Assembly (NCBI GenBank): GCA_040514265.1
Contig: JBEVCD010000032.1
Location: 1 to 24,311, forward strand
DNA: 24,311 bases
Source: WYZ-LMO2 sp040514265
GTDB taxonomy: Archaea > Halobacteriota > Archaeoglobi > Archaeoglobales > Archaeoglobaceae
Reading direction: 5' to 3'
A program made the position numbers and the translations under genes. The notes under the pieces are model-generated. The model was given only the letters and a program-made list of their open reading frames with translations. It made no database searches and was not told the origin of the DNA. Shown piece by piece: positions 1 through 7,445 of the stretch (its first letter is position 1; the number at the start of each line of letters is the position of its first letter).

Positions 1-628
1 AAGCGAATGTAACTTTAAAGATTGCCAAGGCAATGTTAAATTCAACAAAAGGTATTTGAGGATTGGGGGTAATTCAGCGGTAATCGAGCAGAAAAACAGT
101 TTAATTCTCTGCTTAAGCGAAAAAACGGATTCAACAACGCTTCCCAAAAGTTCTTGTGCTCATACTCCAGTCCAAGACTCTTCAAAGCCTTGATCAGCCA
201 GGGTGCTTTATCCACGATGAATTTTGGCTCGTTCTCGCAGTAATCCAGCACTTCCTTCACGAAGGACCTCGCTGTAAGATAGTTTCTTGTCGTGTAGATC
301 CTCATCAGAATTAACTCGTTCCTCTCCACGTCTATAGCAGCGAAAACGTAGAACTTCTTTTTGTTTTACAACTGTTTCGTCAATTGCAACGAGATTTCTC
401 CTCTTCTTTTCGGTAGAGATCGGCAGTTTCTCCTCAAACTTCTTTATCCACTTCCACACAGCAGTGTGGGAGACAGGATGGAACTCTGAGAGAATTTTTG
501 CTGTTCTTCTCGTTGAAGAAGTTTGGATGTAGGTAGCTATTCCGAGAATTCTGATCTCATCCGGTTTTCTTTTTTTCAAACAGCCCAAGCTCCTCTATGA
601 GCTTCAAATTGGCTAAAATATCCTGAGA
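1..628 (-). pseudogene. Degraded DDE transposase (IS6/IS240-like), multiply frameshifted
   Basis: Reading the minus strand across frames reconstructs one DDE-type transposase. A helical N-terminal part near 575-628 contains LIEELGLFEK. An HTH-like stretch follows (ILSEFHPVSHTAVWKWIKKF), then the first catalytic Asp in VAIDETVVK, then FYVFAAIDVERNE, YTTRNYLTA and FIVDKAPW, and finally a tail with VVESVFSLKQRIKLFF. These parts lie in different frames. One break is in an A-run near 575, a second in the A-rich stretch near 355-362 (after VVK), and a third near 147-152. The tail runs off the left edge of the window, so the true end and any inverted repeat are not visible. The DDE/IS240-like call rests on motif order recognised by eye; the exact IS family is uncertain. 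It cannot make an intact protein without several frameshifts. Confidence 0.75.
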
Positions 629-649
629 AGTTTACAGGTCTGCTTAATA

Positions 650-1261
650 AAAAAACGCAAAGAAGCGGAGGCTGTAGCATACATAAGAACGAGTACGGAA
701 GAGCAAAACCCGGAAGGACAGCTGAAAATCATAGAAGAGTACGCAGAAGAGAAGGGATACAAAATCGTAAAAGTTTTCGAGGATCAGGTAAGCGGCAAAG
801 TTCCTCTGGAGATGTGCTGATGTACGACCTCACGAGGTTTTATAGGGCAGAAAGCCCGGTCGAAGCACTAGCAAAGCTGAAAGAGATTTCTAAGGAGATA
901 CTTTTCGACTTTGCGAGGGAGCCGCAGACAGACGATCTGATGCTCAAGGAGCTGTGGGATTTTATAAAGAGCTGGTTCTCGAGCTACGAAAGATTGCAGA
1001 GAGCGGCGAGAACTCGCTACGGATTGATGAGAAAGAAAGCGGAAGGACTGCTGCACCACAAGCCAACACTGCTGCACTACTTCGCAGCAACGATCTTCAA
1101 GAAGGATCTCGACGAGCTCACGAAAGAGGTCTTGAAAAAGCCGGAGTGGGGAAATTGTAGCGGATTACGAGAGCGTACTTAAAGAGATGTACCGACGCTT
1201 CCCAGCAGCTCCAAAAAGCTACTTCGCATTCTACAGATTCATGAAATCGCGCGGGGATTAA
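650..1261 (+). pseudogene. Broken serine recombinase (resolvase/invertase family)
   Basis: The N-terminal catalytic segment begins near 668 and reads EAVAYIRTSTEEQ, with the presumed nucleophilic serine in YIRTS, followed by a QLKIIEEYAEEKGY helix. This frame stops at a TGA at 818-820. The protein resumes in another frame from about 814 (YDLTRFYR, equivalent to the conserved DRxxR region) with a deletion of roughly 15-20 codons between. It continues through a helical C-terminal part (ERLQRAARTRYGLMRKKAEG) to about 1140. A further shift moves the end (IVADYESVLKEMYRRFP) into a third frame that stops at 1261. At least two lesions are therefore visible. It sits head to head with the transposase remnant at 1-628. 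It may be the remains of a resolvase from a mobile element; no intact partner is present. Confidence 0.75.
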
Positions 1262-1354
1262 TTTAAGCGGGCGGCAGAGTGCGGAAACGGTGGTGGTATA
1301 ACGCCCATTCGAACAAAAAAGTTTAGGTGTAATTGGCCTATAATCTAACACTTG
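1262..1354. other. Intergenic spacer before the radical SAM gene
   Basis: This AT-rich spacer separates the recombinase pseudogene from the radical SAM gene. AT-rich stretches at about 1313-1325 and 1337-1346 could hold a promoter, but neither is a convincing TATA/BRE pair. No RNA gene or repeat is evident. Confidence 0.4.
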
Positions 1355-1364
1355 GGTGATGGCA

Positions 1365-2819
1365 ATGGACGTAATTCTAACAGCTCCAGCCACCGAAATG
1401 AGTGACCATCACGGTAAGGAGTTTCTAGGTTTTGCAACATGCGCTCCACCAGTTGTTGTACCCAGGTTTTTCCTGAAACAGTTTTTCTATCCGAAGGTGA
1501 AGACGAAGAGAGATGGCAGCGTTAGGTTTGCACCGTACGGTTTAAGGAAGATAGAGGCTGTTTTGAGTGAAGAATTTGAGGTTATGGTCGTTCATCCTTA
1601 TGACATCGAGAACTTCATCGAGGAGAACTGCGTTGTTGGGATTTCTGCAATGGATCCCCTTGGCCAGGGTCCTGTCAGCGTCACTCTTGCATCCCTGCTG
1701 GGAGGTACGCCGACAACGAAGCTGGAATTTATGGAACTTCTGAGAACTGTAAAAAGACACCGCTGCAGAGTAATAGTCGGTGGTGCCGGAGCTTGGCAGC
1801 TTTTAAACGAAGACGTTGGAGTGGATTGCGTTGTTGTGGGAGAAGCTGAGAAGGTCGCGCTTCGGATCTTTAGGTCTGCGGTTTCCGGAGAAAGGTTACC
1901 GAAGGTTGTCTATGCGGAGAAACCAGACCTTGGAGATATAAAGGTGATAAGGGGTGCATCGGTAAATGGGCTCGTCGAAGTCTCGCGCGGATGTGCGAGG
2001 GTCTGCAAGTTCTGTTCAACTGCTGGGAGAAAGATCGACATACCTCTCCACATGATCCTTGAGGAGGTGAGGCTGAACCTTAGAGAGGGGTGCGAGGGAG
2101 TGCTTTTGCATGCAGAAGACGTTCTGATGTACGGTTCAAAATTCCTCCCATCCGAAAAAGTTCTCACCCTCTTCAAAGAGGTCAGAAAGCTGACAAAGAA
2201 CATCGGGATCAGCCATGTTTCTCTGGCAAGCGTAGCTGCAAGGCCGGAGTATGTTGAGGAGATAACGCAGATACTCGAAACGGATTTTATCGGTGTTCAG
2301 ACGGGCGTAGAAACTGGGAGTGCAAGATTGCTTAAGGAGTATATGCCGGCAAAATGCTACCCGTTCAGTCCGGATGAATGGTGCGATATCGTCGAAAAAG
2401 CGTTCGGGATCATGCAAGAAAACAACTGGGTACCAGCTGCAACAATCATTCTCGGTCTGCCAGGAGAAAATGAGGATGACATTATCGCCACAATCGAGCT
2501 TCTGGGGAGGTTGAGGGAATATCCTTCACTCATAGCCCCACTCTTCTTCGTCCCGATGCACACGTCAGCGCTTAAAGATTCGCATAAATTTACGACTTCA
2601 ATTCTCAGCGAGCTACATATGGAGCTGATAGAGCTCTGCGTAAAGCACAACTTGAGGCACCTCGACTTTATAATGAAAAAATATTTGAAAGGAGTGAGGG
2701 GAGTTATTGTAAAGCAGGCGTACCTAGGGTTGAAAAAGTGGATAGAGAGAAGGCTTGAGAGTATAGATTGGAAGAAGTTAAAGTATGATCTCACTTATAA
2801 ACACCAATGCAAACGTTGA
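1365..2819 (+). CDS. Cobalamin-binding-domain radical SAM protein, function unknown
   Basis: This protein of about 484 aa has two recognisable parts. Residues 1 to about 185 resemble the Rossmann-like B12-binding fold of class B radical SAM enzymes (VVGISAMDPLGQGP near 90, VIVGGAGAW near 137, VVVGEAEKV near 156). The radical SAM core carries the [4Fe-4S] ligands C210, C214 and C217 in RGCARVCKFC. A DxHxxG cobalamin-ligand motif is not visible, so any B12 would bind base-off. The helical C-terminal region (about 380-484) is not recognised. The start is chosen at ATG 1365 because GGTGAT at 1355-1360 sits 4 nt upstream; in-frame GTG 1356 and ATG 1359 are alternatives. The gene is intact although it lies between two decayed transposase copies, which suggests it is under selection. 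Family members include methylases and lipid- or cofactor-modifying enzymes; the substrate cannot be inferred here. Confidence 0.8.
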   Translation: MDVILTAPATEMSDHHGKEFLGFATCAPPVVVPRFFLKQFFYPKVKTKRDGSVRFAPYGLRKIEAVLSEEFEVMVVHPYDIENFIEENCVVGISAMDPLGQGPVSVTLASLLGGTPTTKLEFMELLRTVKRHRCRVIVGGAGAWQLLNEDVGVDCVVVGEAEKVALRIFRSAVSGERLPKVVYAEKPDLGDIKVIRGASVNGLVEVSRGCARVCKFCSTAGRKIDIPLHMILEEVRLNLREGCEGVLLHAEDVLMYGSKFLPSEKVLTLFKEVRKLTKNIGISHVSLASVAARPEYVEEITQILETDFIGVQTGVETGSARLLKEYMPAKCYPFSPDEWCDIVEKAFGIMQENNWVPAATIILGLPGENEDDIIATIELLGRLREYPSLIAPLFFVPMHTSALKDSHKFTTSILSELHMELIELCVKHNLRHLDFIMKKYLKGVRGVIVKQAYLGLKKWIERRLESIDWKKLKYDLTYKHQCKR

Positions 2820-2840
2820 AGTACAATGTATGCTTACCAC

Positions 2841-3128
2841 TACAAATCCCGGCTTATCCTCGCAGTAACAGAACTTCTTTCACGAAATACCTCGCAGTCA
2901 GGTAATTCCTTGTCGTATAAACTCTCATCAGGATTAAACTCGTTCCTTTCCACGTCTATCGCCGCAGTAATGCTTTTTCGCTTTAGCAACGGTTTTGTCT
3001 ATCGTTTTCAGGTTTCTTTGCCTTGTACAATTTGGACACCGGATGTAACTCGGACAGGATCTTAGGTTCTTCTCGCAGACGTCTGAACGTAGTTGCTATT
3101 CCGAGAGCTTTGATTTCGAGGGACATGT
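2841..3128 (-). pseudogene. Second remnant of the same DDE transposase family
   Basis: The minus strand contains pieces matching the remnant at 1-628: ALGIAT, ILSELHPVS, TIDKTVAKAKKHY, AAIDVERNE, ILMRVYTTRNYLTARYFVKEV and YCEDKPGFV, spread over three frames. Compared with the first copy it lacks the HTAVWKW segment and has an extra base in the run near 2935. Roughly the second half of the transposase is absent. The nucleotide match is clear around the VERNE/YTTRNYLTA part. It lies in the same orientation as the first copy and its N-terminal end stops about 15 bp from the tRNA-Ser 3' end. The boundaries are approximate. Confidence 0.75.
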
Positions 3129-3142
3129 CCTGAATCGGCGAA

Positions 3143-3224
3143 CGCCGGGGCTGGGATTCGAACCCAGGAGCCCTTGCGGGCACCGGCTCTCAAGGCCGGC
3201 GCAGTACCACTCTGCAACCCCGGC
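3143..3224 (-). tRNA. tRNA-Ser (anticodon UGA)
   Basis: The minus strand folds into a class II tRNA of 82 nt. The acceptor stem is GCCGGGG paired with CCCCGGC, with discriminator G73. The D stem is GCAG/CTGC. The anticodon stem CCGGC/GCCGG encloses the loop CTTGAGA with anticodon TGA. A long variable arm forms (GCCC-GCAA-GGGC), and the T stem CTGGG/CCCAG holds the loop TTCGAAT. The long variable arm and G73 fit archaeal serine tRNA. CCA is not encoded (the next base on the transcript strand is T). Confidence 0.95.
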
Positions 3225-3246
3225 TCAACATTATGGCGAACGGAGG

Positions 3247-3260
3247 CTAAGAAAAACTTT
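3247..3260 (-). promoter_or_regulatory. Possible tRNA-Ser promoter (TATA-like)
   Basis: About 25 bp before the tRNA 5' end, the minus strand reads GCGAAAGTTTTTCTTAG, an A/T-rich tract preceded by a purine-rich BRE-like stretch. It lies between the tRNA and the methyltransferase stop codon. The match is weak and the assignment rests on spacing. Confidence 0.35.
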
Positions 3261-3262
3261 CG

Positions 3263-4597
3263 CTACTCCAGCTTCTCCAGGAGCGCGTAGAAGAAGCCGA
3301 TCGTGTTGTGCCTGTGCGGAAAAGCCCTTACGGTTCCCTTCAGGAACCCCTCGGAGTAGTAACCCTTCAGGGGGACGATCCTCACTTTCTCCTCCTCAAG
3401 AATCCTCGCGACGACGTCCTCGTTCTCCTCTCTGAACATAGAACACGTGCAGTAGAGAACCCTGCCACCCGGCTTCAGCAACTTCACGGCGGTTTTCAGC
3501 AGCTCGAACTGTAGCTGAGAGATCTCCTTTATCTTCTCCTCCCTTATCCTCCAGCGCAGCTCAGGATTCTTGGCTATCGTTCCGTCAGCCGTGCAGGGCG
3601 CGTCGAGCATGACCTTGTCTGCAATCCCCTCGCCTAGCACTTTCGGAGCCTTTCGGGCGTCCATTTTGTGTATTCTGACTATCTTAACCCCGCACAACTT
3701 CAGAACTTCCTCCATCCTCTTCAGCCTCAGCTCGTCGATGTCGAAGGCGTGGATGACACCTCTGTTCTCCATGAGCTCAGCCATGTGAGCCGTTTTTCCG
3801 CCAGGAGCTGCGCAGAGGTCGACGACGAATTCGCCGGGTTTGGGTGAGAGCAGCAGAGAGGCGAGGGCTGAAGCCTCCTCCTGAACGACGAAGGCTCCCT
3901 TTCTGTAGAGTCTGGATCTCTCGAAGAAGAAGGGACCTCTGAACTTCAGCACGGTCGGAACGACGTTGCTCACGATTACCTCCTTCCCCTCCCTTTCGAG
4001 CTCTGCTTTGACCTCTTCGACGCTCGCTTTCAACCTGTTCACCCTAACGCTGATCAGCGGCTCCTTGTTGAGGGACCGCAGATACTCGTCGGCTTCGCCG
4101 CCCAGAAGCTCCCGGATCTTCCTCACGTACCAAGCCGGCACGAGGTATTCGAACTCGAACTTCTCCTCCTCGCTCTGCGGAACGAACTCGTACTTTGCGA
4201 TCCTGTCGAAGATCTCGTAGTAGTACATCCCGACGTAAGGATGGGTCACGTTCGAGAGGAACGAGGAGACAGACTTGCGAACCCTTTCGAGGTTGAGGTG
4301 CTTCGTGTAGCCCCTCTCGAACACCAGCAGCTCTATCGTAACCCTGAGAGCTGCCCTGAGCATCGGGTCGAGTATGTTCTGGTGAACGCCGACGATCTGT
4401 CTTATTATCCTGTCTATGATCCCCAGCCTCTTCATCGTGTTGTAAAAAACAGCTGTCAGAATCCTGTCTACATCACTGCCGAGTATGCCGTACTTCTGAA
4501 ACACCAGCCTCTTCGCGTACTGGCTCGGCTTGATCTCGTCCGACTTCCGCAGGACTTCGGTGAGTATGATGAAGTCCCTGACCTTGAGGCGATACAC
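3263..4597 (-). CDS. NusB-domain Nop2/Sun-family RNA (cytosine-5) methyltransferase
   Basis: This 444-aa protein has an N-terminal NusB-like helical RNA-binding domain (about 1-135) and a SAM-dependent methyltransferase domain (about 150-444). The SAM-binding motif CAAPGGKT is at 262-269. Motif IV DAPC has Cys335, and motif VI CTCS holds Cys385, the expected catalytic nucleophile of m5C methyltransferases. This architecture is that of bacterial RsmB (16S rRNA) and its archaeal relatives; whether the target is rRNA or tRNA is not decidable here. The start is GTG 4597. No Shine-Dalgarno precedes it, but a TATA-like element lies about 26 bp upstream, so a leaderless mRNA is likely. It is divergent from the AmrS-like gene and is followed by tRNA-Ser. 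Confidence 0.9.
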   Translation of the reverse strand: MYRLKVRDFIILTEVLRKSDEIKPSQYAKRLVFQKYGILGSDVDRILTAVFYNTMKRLGIIDRIIRQIVGVHQNILDPMLRAALRVTIELLVFERGYTKHLNLERVRKSVSSFLSNVTHPYVGMYYYEIFDRIAKYEFVPQSEEEKFEFEYLVPAWYVRKIRELLGGEADEYLRSLNKEPLISVRVNRLKASVEEVKAELEREGKEVIVSNVVPTVLKFRGPFFFERSRLYRKGAFVVQEEASALASLLLSPKPGEFVVDLCAAPGGKTAHMAELMENRGVIHAFDIDELRLKRMEEVLKLCGVKIVRIHKMDARKAPKVLGEGIADKVMLDAPCTADGTIAKNPELRWRIREEKIKEISQLQFELLKTAVKLLKPGGRVLYCTCSMFREENEDVVARILEEEKVRIVPLKGYYSEGFLKGTVRAFPHRHNTIGFFYALLEKLE

Positions 4598-4616
4598 AGC
4601 TTAAAAACCTTCGGCG

Positions 4617-4628
4617 CTGATATTAAGA
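4617..4628. promoter_or_regulatory. Shared TATA-like element between divergent genes
   Basis: The sequence CTGATATTAAGA sits midway between GTG 4597 (minus) and ATG 4650 (plus), about 26-27 bp from each. It reads as a TATA-like box on both strands (TTAATAT and ATATTAA). Neither gene has a Shine-Dalgarno, so both transcripts could be leaderless and begin at or next to the start codon. This is inferred from spacing only. Confidence 0.45.
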
Positions 4629-4649
4629 GTTTCAGACCCGAGGTTACAC

Positions 4650-5627
4650 ATGGAGGCTAAGCTCTACAGAAAGCTTCGAGACCGCGTGTTGTGCATGCTC
4701 TGCTGGAGGTTCTGCAGGCTACGCGACGGTGAGGAGGGGTTCTGCAGGGTTAGATACGCGAAGGGGGGTAAGCTTTTCACGAGGTCTTACGGAAGGTTGA
4801 GCTACCTCGAAAGCAGACCCATAGAGATAAAGCCGTTCTACCACTTCAAACCCGGAAGCACGAGCATGACCTTTTCCGGCTTCTCCTGCAACCTCGACTG
4901 TCCGTGGTGTCAGAACTGGAGCATATCCAAGAGGGTTTCCGACGGTTTCAGTGCTACGCCGCAGCAGGTTGTTGAAGCCGCATTAAGAGCTGGCGACGCC
5001 AGCACGTGCGCGAGTCTCAACGAGCCGACACTCCTCTTCGAGTTCCTGCTTGACGTCTTCAGCCTCGCGAAGCGATTCGATCTGCTGAACACGATGGTTT
5101 CCAACGGTTACATGAGCGTCTTAGCACTCCGAAAACTTCGCGAAGCAGGTTTGGATGCCATCAACGTCGACGTAAAGGGAGACGAGTTTGCCTACTCGCT
5201 GATAGGCGGAAAGCATGAGCTTGTTTGGAAGACTATAAGGGAAGCCGACAGAATGGGAATCCACGTGGAAGTCGTTTGCCTGCTCGTAACCGGAGTCAGC
5301 GACAGCGAAGAAGTAGTCGAGGAGAACGTCAGGAGACTAGCCGAAATAAATCCCGAGATTCCGATTCACTTCACCCGCTACTTCCCAGCCTACCGCTTCA
5401 CAGCGCCGCCGACCGAGATCGGCAAGCTTGAGAGGGCTGTGGAGATCGCGAAGCGAGAGCTGAGTTACGCATACATCGGAAACGTTCCGGGACACAGGTA
5501 CGAGAACACGTTCTGCCCGGACTGCGGGGAACTCCTCGTGCGGAGATACCACGTGCGCGTTTTCGAGAACAGGGTCAGCGACGGCTGCTGTCCGAGGTGC
5601 GGGAGGAGGATTTACGGAGTGTGGTGA
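4650..5627 (+). CDS. AmrS-like radical SAM enzyme (AmmeMemoRadiSam / PFL-activase-like)
   Basis: This 325-aa protein begins with a Cys-rich segment (C15, C18, C22, C32) and continues into a radical SAM domain with CNLDCPWC (C80, C84, C87) in the context TFSGFSCNLDCPWCQNW. It ends with a zinc-ribbon-like tail containing CPDC (289-292) and CPRC (314-317). This layout matches the radical SAM member of the AmmeMemoRadiSam group, long annotated as pyruvate-formate-lyase activating enzyme-like. Neither an AMMECR1 nor a Memo gene is in the window, so the partners are not shown by context. The start is ATG 4650, close to 27 bp from a TATA-like element and without a Shine-Dalgarno. Its last 53 bp overlap the convergent ccmF gene. 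Its substrate is unknown to me. Confidence 0.8.
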   Translation: MEAKLYRKLRDRVLCMLCWRFCRLRDGEEGFCRVRYAKGGKLFTRSYGRLSYLESRPIEIKPFYHFKPGSTSMTFSGFSCNLDCPWCQNWSISKRVSDGFSATPQQVVEAALRAGDASTCASLNEPTLLFEFLLDVFSLAKRFDLLNTMVSNGYMSVLALRKLREAGLDAINVDVKGDEFAYSLIGGKHELVWKTIREADRMGIHVEVVCLLVTGVSDSEEVVEENVRRLAEINPEIPIHFTRYFPAYRFTAPPTEIGKLERAVEIAKRELSYAYIGNVPGHRYENTFCPDCGELLVRRYHVRVFENRVSDGCCPRCGRRIYGVW

Positions 5628-7098
5628 GGACTCCGAAGAGCAGAAGCGCGGAGCCGAGCCAGACGAGGTTTATCATGGGTACGATGTAAAACTTCGCCCT
5701 AGCGTTACCCATGCCAAGACCTTCTAGCGCTAGGTAGTAGTCGACTAGAGGCGTCGACAGTATCTCGACGCTCGAAACCGTTCTCTCACTTCTCGCTATC
5801 TTGTACTGGACTATCTTGGGGTAGAACGTTCCGACGTCGCTGTTAACTACCGCAGTGTATACAATTTTCTCCTCGTCCTCGGTGACATCGACATCTACGA
5901 ACTCGAACTTCAAACCGGCAGCTTCGTCGCTCGGATTCAGCTGTAAGTCGAAACTTTTCTCGAACGTCCAGACGGCTGAAGCGCCGGCGAAGATGAGCAG
6001 AACGGCTAAATGGACTGCAAGCTTCCTCTTAACTTCGCCGAACTTTGCGAGTATCAGCACGACGGCGAGGGCGAAGAGCGGGAGGAATGTGAAGAGGTAG
6101 TAGGTCCTATCGACCTCCATTGAGATACCCGCAAGAGTCCCCATCGCGACCACGATCAGCATCGCCAGAAACAGCTGGGAGGCGCCGCAAAAGTCTCTGA
6201 ACTTCGGCTTATGCTTAGCGGCGAGCAGAAGCAAGATGACGACTGGTAAAAGAAAGAACTCCCCTCCGCTGCCGGCGAACGCGTGCGGCGACTCGACGAT
6301 CCCGCTCCTCGTTATGAACGTCGCTAAGAAGACGAGAGCGAAAGTTAGGGTCGCGAAGAAACGTCTGTCGCTCTTACTGTGGAGGTAAGCTGCCAAGCTC
6401 AGCCAAGGCAGCAGCGAAGCGTTCTCCACAGGATCCCATCCCCAGAATCCACCCCAGCCGAGCGTCCTGTAAGCCCACCAGCCCCCGATGATTATGCCCA
6501 GGCTGAGGAGCAGAAACGTCAGCTTGGCGTAGGAATCCGCCCCTTTTCCGCCGGTCGCATGTATGGCAAACGGCACGGCTGCGAAGGCGTAAGCTGCGAA
6601 AATCACCGGAGGATGCAGGACCATCTCGATCGTTCTTAAGAGGGGGTTAAGCCCGTAGCCGTCGACGGGCGTGTAAGGCAATGTGGCGAACGGATTGAAG
6701 ATCAGCGAACCCGCGATGATGTAAGCTGATATCGCTGCAAGGATCGATGCCGCTGCGGCGTTCTCTCTTCGCCTTACAAACATCACGGAAGCGAGCAGGC
6801 TGAAGAAGCTCCAGAGGAGCATCGAACCCTCTTTTCCAGCCCATACAGCGCTGAACTTGAGCACGAGTGGGAGGTTCCGGTTGGAGTTTTCGAGAACGTA
6901 GACGACGGAGAAGTTGTTGGTGACGAAGTAGTGAATCAGCAAGATGAGCGACGCGGTTGTGAGGGAAAAAGACGCGTAGAGCGAGAATTCGCCAAGCTCG
7001 GCAATCCTGGCGTTCTTCGTTTTGTGAGATCTGTAGAAGAGAATAGAAGCCAAAGCTGCGAAAACGAAGCTTGAAGACAGCAGTGCGTAGCCGAACAT
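5575..7098 (-). CDS. ccmF: CcmF-like cytochrome c maturation haem lyase subunit
   Basis: This 507-aa polytopic membrane protein carries the tryptophan-rich WWD signature at about 207-233 (GGWWAYRTLGWGGFWGWDP). It has conserved histidine sites in VLHPP (His162) and SPHAFA (His272). The hydrophobic segments give roughly a dozen helices. Near the C-terminus an extracytoplasmic domain (about 380-465) has GTFYPKIVQY, as in CcmF rather than CcmC or CcsA. CcmF takes part in attaching haem to apocytochrome c after delivery by CcmE. It is shorter than the roughly 650-residue bacterial proteins. ATG 7098 directly follows the ccmE stop codon, with GGTG just upstream, so the two genes are co-transcribed. 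The 3' end overlaps the AmrS-like gene. CcmA, B, C, G and H are not in the window. Confidence 0.88.
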   Translation of the reverse strand: MFGYALLSSSFVFAALASILFYRSHKTKNARIAELGEFSLYASFSLTTASLILLIHYFVTNNFSVVYVLENSNRNLPLVLKFSAVWAGKEGSMLLWSFFSLLASVMFVRRRENAAAASILAAISAYIIAGSLIFNPFATLPYTPVDGYGLNPLLRTIEMVLHPPVIFAAYAFAAVPFAIHATGGKGADSYAKLTFLLLSLGIIIGGWWAYRTLGWGGFWGWDPVENASLLPWLSLAAYLHSKSDRRFFATLTFALVFLATFITRSGIVESPHAFAGSGGEFFLLPVVILLLLAAKHKPKFRDFCGASQLFLAMLIVVAMGTLAGISMEVDRTYYLFTFLPLFALAVVLILAKFGEVKRKLAVHLAVLLIFAGASAVWTFEKSFDLQLNPSDEAAGLKFEFVDVDVTEDEEKIVYTAVVNSDVGTFYPKIVQYKIARSERTVSSVEILSTPLVDYYLALEGLGMGNARAKFYIVPMINLVWLGSALLLFGVLTTLRKSSSRTSDSSRR

Positions 7099-7425
7099 TC
7101 AGACACCGTACTCCGTGTGGCACTTCCTCAGAATCTGGTGAGCTCGCAGAACCTTACCGTCCCAGTCACCTACGGCGACGATTTCACCGTTAGTGTAGCT
7201 GAGGTAACCCTCGTAAACGACCCTAACGCTGGCTTCGCCGTCCGTCAGTATGAAGTGCGTGTAGTTCCCGTCGAAGTTCACCTCGAGCACTCTCCCTATT
7301 ACCTGAACACCTCTGGCTGATTCGAGGGTCAGTAAGTCTTTGGGCGTTACGTAAGGATTTACGGAGTGAACTAGAGCAGCCGCAGCCAGTGCTGCTACGG
7401 CTACGAAGATCAGTAGCTTGCGCAT
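7099..7425 (-). CDS. ccmE: CcmE-like haem chaperone, CxxxY variant
   Basis: This 108-aa protein has one N-terminal membrane anchor (about 4-21) followed by a small OB-fold domain (VQVIGRVLEV near 40, HFILTDG near 57, VRVVYEG near 67, EIVAVG near 81). In canonical CcmE the haem-binding residue is His in an HxxxY motif. Here the tail reads KCHTEY, with Cys102 and Tyr106, which is the CxxxY form described in some archaea and sulfate-reducing bacteria. The protein stops two residues after the Tyr and lacks the long flexible tail of proteobacterial CcmE. The start is ATG 7425, preceded by GGGAAGGT and by a TATA-like element about 25 bp away. It is the first gene of a ccmE-ccmF unit. Confidence 0.85.
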   Translation of the reverse strand: MRKLLIFVAVAALAAAALVHSVNPYVTPKDLLTLESARGVQVIGRVLEVNFDGNYTHFILTDGEASVRVVYEGYLSYTNGEIVAVGDWDGKVLRAHQILRKCHTEYGV

Positions 7426-7445
7426 ACCTTCCCGTCATGTAGCGG

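Noticed and set aside
3..3128. Possible frameshifts from sequencing error in the transposase and recombinase pseudogenes
   Set aside because: Both copies and the recombinase carry several independent lesions including deletions, while all housekeeping genes in the same window are intact, so true decay is more likely.
3143..3224. Attachment-site duplication of the tRNA-Ser 3' end within the window
   Set aside because: I searched by eye for another copy of the GGCTGGGATTCGAACCC stretch and saw none in the window.
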